From contig JAKQYG010000094.1 in NCBI GenBank assembly GCA_023356515.1, positions 1 to 11,010 of the forward strand: a stretch of DNA of 11,010 nucleotides, read 5' to 3'. The notes beneath the pieces were generated by a model. That model worked only from the letters and a program-made list of their open reading frames with translations. It did not search any database and had not been told where the DNA came from. Origin of the DNA: Trichodesmium sp. MAG_R04 (GTDB taxonomy: Bacteria; Cyanobacteriota; Cyanobacteriia; Cyanobacteriales; Microcoleaceae). The stretch's first letter is position 1, and each line of letters starts with the position of its first letter. Made by a program: the position numbers and the translations under genes. Shown here one piece after another: positions 6,185 to 11,010 of the stretch.

Positions 6185-7663
6185 TTATTGCACCTGAGTT
6201 TGCACAACCTCTAATTTTTTTCCCTTTGGCAAAACATGACTCATTACCTGATGTACAAAAGATTTTAAGAAATTATTTTCCTGAGTTTGGTTAAATACCC
6301 TTTGCAGTATTTTTTCGAGTTGCTCAATGTTTACAAAATTACTATCTATTTGAGTAGAGAAATATTCTGTCAAACTAATACCTGCTACTCTTGTCAGATA
6401 AGCGGCACTAATAGCTTGAATTGTACCACCAGCGATAAAAGTTACACTGTTACTTTTAAGGATAATTGTTAATGTTTTTGTAGATATTTCTACTAATCCT
6501 AGTTTTAACATTAATTCTGCCATAGTAACTGCTACTTTTTTGCCTTTTTCTAGGTAAATTTTTCGCTCATATATAGCACTTAAGTCTACTATTAATTGAG
6601 CATTTATAGCTGCTATTGCTAATAAGTCTAAAGTTGCAACTGGATTAGAAAATGCTGTAACAGCAGCTATCCATTGATATTTTTCAATTTGAGGAACCGC
6701 TCGTTCTCTTCTAATTTGATTGAGAATATTTTTAGCTTCTAATCTAACTATTTCTGCTTTTCTGATAGTAGTCGCCCAGACTAATTTTTTTCTTTCCTGA
6801 TCTAATAGCTGATTCAGTTTTTCTGTCAATCCAGATATTTCTGGTAATGGTTGTTCTATAAATTCTTGAATAGTACCATCTTGCTGATGTTTTCGCACTT
6901 TAATAGAGTTCGGTCTGGCAGAAATTTTAACTAAATTTTCCTCTGAGTTAATAGTAGATAATGTCTCTTTGATTTTTTGGATAACTTGGGGCTTTTGGTC
7001 TGGCCAATATAAGTCTTGTTTATTCCAAATCAAGATAAAACGTTGACCAAGGTCTATTAACTTTGATAAACCTTGAAATTCTGAATCTATTAAGTCACCT
7101 GTAATTACAAATAATATCAAATCGTAAGGCGATAGAGGATTAACTTGAGTATACTCATTTTTTGTGGTCCATTCTGACTCCCAAGTTATATCAATAAATT
7201 CTATTTTTTGGGAATTCTTATATATCCACTGAGACTTTAATATTTCACTTAAAGCAGTTTTACCAACTCCTTTATTCCCTGTAATAACTATACTTAATTG
7301 TTGCCTTTCTAATTCCTCAGTAAGAGTTATTACTTGCTGATTTAGTTGGCTAATATTATTACTTATTTTCTTAGAATTATTAATATCTTCTGCTGCCAAG
7401 GAAAGCTTATCTATAGTAGTAGTTAGTGAAGCGATCGCCTCTTCCGCAGCTTCTTTTGTAGGTAATGGGATTATACTTAGTTTCTGGGGCGATAGAGATT
7501 TTGGTCTTTTTAATAACCAAACCCCTAGACTTGCTAACATAATTCCAAAAATAGTAGTTCCACCAAATTCTGACAGAGAACTGTGTACACTATCTAGTAA
7601 CCATAATAGTAAAGAGAAACCTATTCCACCCACTAAAATTGGTCGTTGTAATTTTACAGCCAT
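6185..7663 (-). CDS. Membrane-anchored GTPase-like protein, DUF697-type, G3 motif lost
   Basis: A paralogue of the 4371-5771 product. Numbering is from the upstream ATG at 7690 (501 residues). Two hydrophobic stretches (about 18-32 and 46-60) give an N-terminal membrane hairpin, followed by a helical, probably coiled-coil region (78-132). G1 GNKGVGKT (138-145), G4 NKQD (223-226) and G5 SAR (257-259) are intact, but at the G3 position the protein reads DITW (167-170) instead of DxPG. The segment PNSIKVRKHQQDG (260-272) corresponds to the hairpin after G5 in the paralogue. A hydrophobic C-terminal region (about 340-440) matches the DUF697-like part. I prefer the ATG at 7663 (492 residues) because GAGGA precedes it by 8 bases, whereas the ATG at 7690 has no good site. 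HIP1 lies at 7431-7438. Nucleotide binding looks likely; hydrolysis by the usual mechanism is doubtful. Confidence 0.8.
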   Translation of the reverse strand: MAVKLQRPILVGGIGFSLLLWLLDSVHSSLSEFGGTTIFGIMLASLGVWLLKRPKSLSPQKLSIIPLPTKEAAEEAIASLTTTIDKLSLAAEDINNSKKISNNISQLNQQVITLTEELERQQLSIVITGNKGVGKTALSEILKSQWIYKNSQKIEFIDITWESEWTTKNEYTQVNPLSPYDLILFVITGDLIDSEFQGLSKLIDLGQRFILIWNKQDLYWPDQKPQVIQKIKETLSTINSEENLVKISARPNSIKVRKHQQDGTIQEFIEQPLPEISGLTEKLNQLLDQERKKLVWATTIRKAEIVRLEAKNILNQIRRERAVPQIEKYQWIAAVTAFSNPVATLDLLAIAAINAQLIVDLSAIYERKIYLEKGKKVAVTMAELMLKLGLVEISTKTLTIILKSNSVTFIAGGTIQAISAAYLTRVAGISLTEYFSTQIDSNFVNIEQLEKILQRVFNQTQENNFLKSFVHQVMSHVLPKGKKLEVVQTQVQ

Positions 7664-7671
7664 TTTGATTT

Positions 7672-7676
7672 TCCTC
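7672..7676 (-). promoter_or_regulatory. Ribosome binding site favouring the internal ATG
   Basis: GAGGA on the minus strand, 8 bases before ATG 7663. The upstream ATG at 7690 is followed by AAAGGAG, which lies inside the longer frame and so cannot serve it. This supports starting the second GTPase gene nine codons later than the longest frame. Confidence 0.5.
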
Positions 7677-7690
7677 AAAACTCCTTTCAT

Positions 7691-8223
7691 TATTAATTTT
7701 ATCTTAACCTTGCCATAATAATTATGGGTTTAAATCCTGTAAATATTTCTATTTCAGGAAATTCCATATCATTAACATGTATTTAAAACAATTTATTAAT
7801 TCATAATCACACAGATGTGATCAAAAATATTAACTTTCAAAACTATTATATTTTTTAAGAAAGGTATTGTCCTAACTAAAAGATGTAGTGCTATAAAAAT
7901 TGGTAAAACCAATCAAATGTATTTTGACGTAAATTTCTAATAAAAATAGGGTGATTAAAAAGGCAATTATAAATTAAGCTATGTAAAAGGTTTGAAAAAG
8001 GATGCTATAACCTTTCCAAACCATTAATTTATTTCAGTGTATTTTTTTTACTATTCAGGTCATAACATAAAAGTTGTTTAGGAAAGTATGATTTAAAAAA
8101 GGCTAAAAATTGATAGATACTTCATTATCTACTTAGAATACCTTTAGGATTTTGTAGAATTTTTCTTCATTAAATTACAATAACAAAATATTACCTCCTA
8201 AATTATTTCATATCCTTTTAGTT
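7691..8223. other. Intergenic stretch upstream of second GTPase gene
   Basis: 533 bases with no credible frame. Near the GTPase start there is a 6-bp inverted repeat (CCATAA 7713-7718 / TTATGG 7722-7727) that could be an operator, and AT-rich -10-like sequence (TAAAAT on the minus strand near 7697-7702) without a matching -35. TCACA-N4-TGTGA at 7807-7820 is also palindromic but does not have the spacing of a CRP-type site. A stronger hairpin at 7989-8022 is listed separately. Confidence 0.45.
7985..8022 (-). terminator. Possible terminator of the thioredoxin-like gene
   Basis: On the minus strand GGTTTG (8022-8017) pairs with CAAACC (7994-7989), with further AAA/TTT and GG/CC pairs inside and a ~9-base loop, followed at once by TTTTAC. 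The hairpin has terminator form but lies about 200 bases after the stop at 8224, so the link with that gene is uncertain. Confidence 0.33.
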
Positions 8224-8805
8224 CTAACCAAAATAATAGGGCTCATTTCCTGATTTCCATTTAATATTACAACCTATGCTAGGCTTTTGTTCTTCCCCTA
8301 TATTTTTTCCTGCTAAAACTGCATCTAAAGCTGCTCGTAAATCACTTCCCGTTACTAATTTTTGATTACTAGGACGACTATCATCTAATTGCCCTCTATA
8401 TACTAATTTATAATCAGTATCAAATAGGAAAAAATCAGGAGTACAAGCAGCAGTATAAGATTTTGCAACTTCCTGAGTTCCATCAAAACAATAGGGAAAA
8501 TTAAACCCTAATTCTAATGCCATTTCTTTTAGTTTATCTGGAGCATCATCAGGGTGAGTTTCAATATTGTTGGAACTAATAGCAACAATTCCCACATCTT
8601 TTGGAACATAATCTTTGCCAATTTTAGCAAGTTCTAATTGAACGTGCTTGACAAATGGGCAATGACGACAAATAAACATTACTAATAATGCTTTTTTACC
8701 ATCAAATTTAGATAGGGAAATTATCTCCCCGGAAACTACATCTGGTAACTGAAAATTTGGTGCTGTAGTTGCCAATGTTAGCATTGTAGATTCTGTTAAA
8801 GCCAT
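8224..8805 (-). CDS. Thioredoxin-fold (AhpC/TSA, Redoxin) family protein
   Basis: The complete 193-residue protein has a thioredoxin fold: an N-terminal APNFQLPDV entry (15-23), active-site CRHCP (46-50), a cis-proline region ACTPDFFLFD (120-129) and a late QLDDSRP (139-145). This is the thioredoxin-family group with a redox-active CxxC, not a one-cysteine peroxiredoxin. Two further cysteines stand out: C121 immediately before the cis-proline, and C179 in the C-terminal SIGCNIKWK (176-184), a tail I recall as conserved in this subgroup. No signal peptide is visible, so it should be cytoplasmic. ATG 8805 is preceded by AGGA at 8 bases (8814-8817). It is divergent from gatB. Substrate and reductant are unknown. 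Confidence 0.88.
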   Translation of the reverse strand: MALTESTMLTLATTAPNFQLPDVVSGEIISLSKFDGKKALLVMFICRHCPFVKHVQLELAKIGKDYVPKDVGIVAISSNNIETHPDDAPDKLKEMALELGFNFPYCFDGTQEVAKSYTAACTPDFFLFDTDYKLVYRGQLDDSRPSNQKLVTGSDLRAALDAVLAGKNIGEEQKPSIGCNIKWKSGNEPYYFG

Positions 8806-9032
8806 GGTATAATTCCTGTATAACTTTATTTTATTGTAAAAAATAGCACATTTTTGTGAACAGCAGATATTAGCTAAAATTGTCCAGAAGCCTCACACCA
8901 TAATCTTCAGCATCAGCTTAGTGTAGAAGTAAGTCAGAAATGCAATACCTACAATGCACAATAGACATCTCTGACTAATTTTGGGTATAAGATAAAATGT
9001 AATAATTTTATACTTTTTCCACTTATTCTAAT
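8806..9032. promoter_or_regulatory. Divergent promoter region, thioredoxin-like gene / gatB
   Basis: 227 bases separating two divergent starts, so it should hold both promoters. For gatB, TATACT at 9009-9014 is a possible -10 box that would give a very short leader, but TTGGGT at 8981-8986 is 22 bases away, too far for a normal -35. No NtcA site (GTA-N8-TAC) was found. The individual boxes are not secure. Confidence 0.35.
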
Positions 9033-10517
9033 ATGACAACAACTGTAGAAGTTCAAACAGAGTATGAGGCAATTATTGGTCTAGAAACCCATTGTCAGCT
9101 TAGTACTCAAACTAAAATTTTCTCTAATTCCTCCACAGAATTTGGTGTCACACCTAATACTAACATTGACCCAATATGTATGGGAATGCCCGGAGTATTA
9201 CCTGTACTTAATCAAAAAGTTCTAGAATATGCTGTTAAAGCAGGATTGGCCCTAAATTGTCAAATTGCGCCCTATAGTAAATTTGACCGGAAACAATATT
9301 TTTACCCAGACCTACCTAAAAATTATCAAATCTCCCAGTATGATTTACCCATTGCTGAAGATGGTTGGTTAGAAATAGAGATAGTAGATGAGGATGGTAA
9401 TGCCAATCGTAAAAAAATTGGTATTACCAGACTGCATATGGAGGAAGATGCAGGTAAGTTAGTCCATGGAGGTAGCGATCGCCTATCTGGTTCAACTTAT
9501 TCAATGGTAGACTACAATCGTGCTGGTATACCATTAATAGAAATCGTATCAGAACCGGATATCCGTTCTGGAGTTGAAGCTGCCGAATATGCTCAAGAAC
9601 TAAGGCGAATTGTTCGCTACCTTGGAGTTAGTGATGGGAATATGCAAGAAGGTTCCCTGCGATGTGATGTGAATGTTTCTGTACGACCTGTAGGCCAAAA
9701 AGAATTTGGCACAAAAGTAGAAATCAAAAATATGAACTCCTTCAGTGCCATACAGCGAGCTATAGAATATGAAATTCAACGACAAACTAAAGCTATTGAA
9801 ACAGGAGAAAAAATTATCCAAGAAACTAGACTTTGGGAAGAAGGTGCTCAACGTACTGTTAGTATGAGGACTAAAGAAGGTTCTAGTGACTATCGTTATT
9901 TTCCTGAACCTGACATTCCACCTATTGAAGTCTCAACTCAGCAGTTAGAAGCTTGGAAAGCAGAGTTACCAGAATTACCTGCATACAAACGTCACCGTTA
10001 TGAAAGTCAGCTCGGTTTATCTGCTTATGATACTCGTGTTCTAACTGATGACTGCAATGTAGCAGAATATTTTGAAGCCACAGTTGCAGCCGGTGGAAAC
10101 TCTAAACAAGTAGCTAACTGGATCATGGGAGATATCACTGCTTTTTTGAAAAATGAAAAAATTCGTATTAATAGTATTACTCTGAAACCTGATAATTTGG
10201 CCGAGCTAGTCAAAATTATTGAAGATGGTACTATAAGTGGTAAAATTGCTAAGGATATACTGCCAGAATTATTATCTAAAGGTGGGTCGCCCAAGGAATT
10301 AGTAGAGAAAAAAGGTTTGATTCAAATTTCAGATACTAAGGCAATAGAAGCAATTATAGATGAAGTTTTAGGAACACATCAAGAAGAGTTAGCAAAATAT
10401 CGCAGCGGTAAAACAAAACTCAAAGGTTTCTTTGTTGGGCAAGTGATGAAAAAAACACAAGGCCGTGCTGATCCAAAGATGACAAATCAATTAATTAGTA
10501 AGAAGTTAGAAGGATAA
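9033..10517 (+). CDS. gatB: Aspartyl/glutamyl-tRNA amidotransferase subunit B
   Basis: GatB is the tRNA-binding and transamidation subunit of GatCAB. The complex converts Glu-tRNA(Gln) to Gln-tRNA(Gln), and Asp-tRNA(Asn) to Asn-tRNA(Asn) where needed, using ammonia released by GatA. The 494-residue protein is full length. Family motifs in order are GLETHCQL (16-23), FDRKQYFYPDLPKNYQIS (84-101), HMEEDAGK (135-142), DYNRAGIPLIEIVSEPD (160-176), RCDVNVSVRP (210-219), KVEIKNMNSF (228-237) and SDYRYFPEPDIPP (285-297). A C-terminal YqeY/GatB tail ends in KGFFVGQVMKKTQGRADP. The start is ATG 9033, and the GLETH motif falls at the usual distance from it. gatA and gatC are not adjacent, as is common in cyanobacteria. 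HIP1 (9475-9482) lies within codons for GSDR (147-150). There is no sign of damage. Confidence 0.98.
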   Translation: MTTTVEVQTEYEAIIGLETHCQLSTQTKIFSNSSTEFGVTPNTNIDPICMGMPGVLPVLNQKVLEYAVKAGLALNCQIAPYSKFDRKQYFYPDLPKNYQISQYDLPIAEDGWLEIEIVDEDGNANRKKIGITRLHMEEDAGKLVHGGSDRLSGSTYSMVDYNRAGIPLIEIVSEPDIRSGVEAAEYAQELRRIVRYLGVSDGNMQEGSLRCDVNVSVRPVGQKEFGTKVEIKNMNSFSAIQRAIEYEIQRQTKAIETGEKIIQETRLWEEGAQRTVSMRTKEGSSDYRYFPEPDIPPIEVSTQQLEAWKAELPELPAYKRHRYESQLGLSAYDTRVLTDDCNVAEYFEATVAAGGNSKQVANWIMGDITAFLKNEKIRINSITLKPDNLAELVKIIEDGTISGKIAKDILPELLSKGGSPKELVEKKGLIQISDTKAIEAIIDEVLGTHQEELAKYRSGKTKLKGFFVGQVMKKTQGRADPKMTNQLISKKLEG

Positions 10518-10652
10518 AAGTGTGAGGTGTGAAGTGTTAGGAAAATTTGGTAATCTTGCCTGCGCAATGATCAGATATAAATTGTGGCATTATATTAATG
10601 TATGAAAATGTATGAAGTTCCAGATTGCTTAACTGTGTGATTACTTAATTTT
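10518..10652. other. Downstream region of gatB
   Basis: Short tandem-like repeats occur here (GTGTGAGGTGTGAAGTGT near 10520-10537, and GTATGAAAATGTATGAAG near 10600-10617). No strong terminator hairpin follows gatB; a 4-bp TTGC/GCAA stem at 10556-10567 has no T-run. I see no RNA gene. Confidence 0.4.
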
Positions 10653-10892
10653 TTGGAAAACAATAAGGTTTTTAGCATCCTACTTCCGGCACGTTTTACT
10701 AGATATTTTGCTGATGCTAAATTGTTATTAAAGTTTGAGAATAATAGTGATATTGCTGATAATAAACATCAAGTTTCCAATTCTTCTACTCAAGTTCTTG
10801 TTCCACTTCCAACATCACCTAATTTTGAACCAACAGTTCCTCAACTTCAGAAATCTTTAAGACAAAAACCTCTATTCCAATATTTAGTATAA
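10653..10892 (+). CDS. Doubtful 79-codon frame, possibly a gene remnant
   Basis: The frame opens after a TGA at 10638-10640 and runs to TAA at 10892. It contains no ATG or GTG at all; the only usable start is TTG 10653, without a Shine-Dalgarno sequence. The product begins MENNKVFSILLPARF, has a Ser/Thr/Pro-rich second half (VPLPTSPNFEPTVPQ, 50-64), and has no domain or membrane segment that I recognise. Codon use looks coding-like (many A/T-ending sense codons), so it could be the 3' part of a decayed gene. A chance frame is equally possible. Confidence 0.3.
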   Translation: MENNKVFSILLPARFTRYFADAKLLLKFENNSDIADNKHQVSNSSTQVLVPLPTSPNFEPTVPQLQKSLRQKPLFQYLV

Positions 10893-10971
10893 GGTAATAG
10901 GTCAAAAATACTCCTAAATATACCTAAAGCCTGTAACTACAAGTCCAAAGAGAAACCAGAGAAAAATTTTT

Positions 10972-11010
10972 ATGTCCATACTAACTCGAAGAAAACTATT
11001 AGTGTTCTTC
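10972..11010 (+). CDS. N-terminal fragment of a gene with twin-arginine signal
   Basis: ATG 10972 opens 13 codons, MSILTRRKLLVFF, which run off the window end. TRRKLL followed by hydrophobic residues is a good start of a Tat signal peptide (twin Arg at 6-7), suggesting a folded, often cofactor-containing, exported protein. A weak purine stretch (AGAGAAA at 10956-10964) precedes the ATG. The product cannot be named from 13 residues. Confidence 0.5.
   Translation, partial: MSILTRRKLLVFF

Noticed and set aside
6287..6472. 61-codon plus-strand frame
   Set aside because: Entirely antisense to the second GTPase gene and without recognisable features.
7807..7820. TCACA-N4-TGTGA considered as a CRP-type operator
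   Set aside because: Half-sites are in the opposite order to TGTGA-N6-TCACA and the spacing is wrong.
9600..10294. Two minus-strand frames inside gatB
   Set aside because: Shadows of a well-supported conserved gene.
1..11010. CRISPR array, rRNA or tRNA genes, phage genes
   Set aside because: No regularly spaced direct repeats, no tRNA-like cloverleaf or rRNA signature, and no phage-like proteins were seen on either strand.

Overview
The window looks like chromosomal DNA of a cyanobacterium, probably a filamentous marine type with AT-rich, loosely packed DNA (Trichodesmium/Okeania-like; this is inference). The octamer GCGATCGC (HIP1), a hallmark of many cyanobacterial genomes, occurs five times (17-24, 764-771, 4913-4920, 7431-7438, 9475-9482). 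The confidently coding part covers only about three fifths of the window. The rest is long AT-rich intergenic DNA with small mobile-element relics.

Layout. Positions 1-1369 form a repeat-rich zone without a convincing gene. It holds a 33-bp inverted repeat carrying HIP1 (1-33 / 755-787), an 88-bp MITE-like element (634-721), and a ~240-bp relic of an IS200/IS605-type transposon on the minus strand (1121-1361). The relic has lost nearly all of tnpB but keeps a sequence resembling the 3' omega-RNA. Positions 1370-2557 (minus) encode an IolE-like sugar isomerase/dehydratase-fold protein with a signal peptide and two cysteine-rich additions. Positions 2558-3550 are noncoding, with a second 88-bp copy of the same MITE and a lone MITE end.

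Positions 3551-4261 (plus) encode an unrecognised multi-pass membrane protein, convergent with a GTPase gene at 4371-5771 (minus). Upstream of that lies a second, paralogous gene at 6185-7663 (minus). Both GTPases have a P-loop, NKxD motif and C-terminal hydrophobic DUF697-like region. The second has an N-terminal membrane anchor and has lost the G3 DTPG motif. A minus-strand thioredoxin/AhpC-TSA-fold protein (8224-8805) is divergent from gatB (9033-10517, plus), a housekeeping subunit of the Asp/Glu-tRNA amidotransferase. After gatB come a doubtful 79-codon frame without an ATG and the first 13 codons of a gene whose product begins with a twin-arginine motif.

Functional picture. gatB and the thioredoxin-like gene look like core metabolism. 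The two GTPases and perhaps the membrane protein form a plausible membrane-associated group, although the spacing (over 400 bp between the GTPase genes) argues against one tight operon. The observations most worth following are the tnpB-less IS605 relic with a retained omega-RNA-like end, the exported cysteine-decorated IolE-like protein, and the GTPase pair with a divergent G3 in one member.
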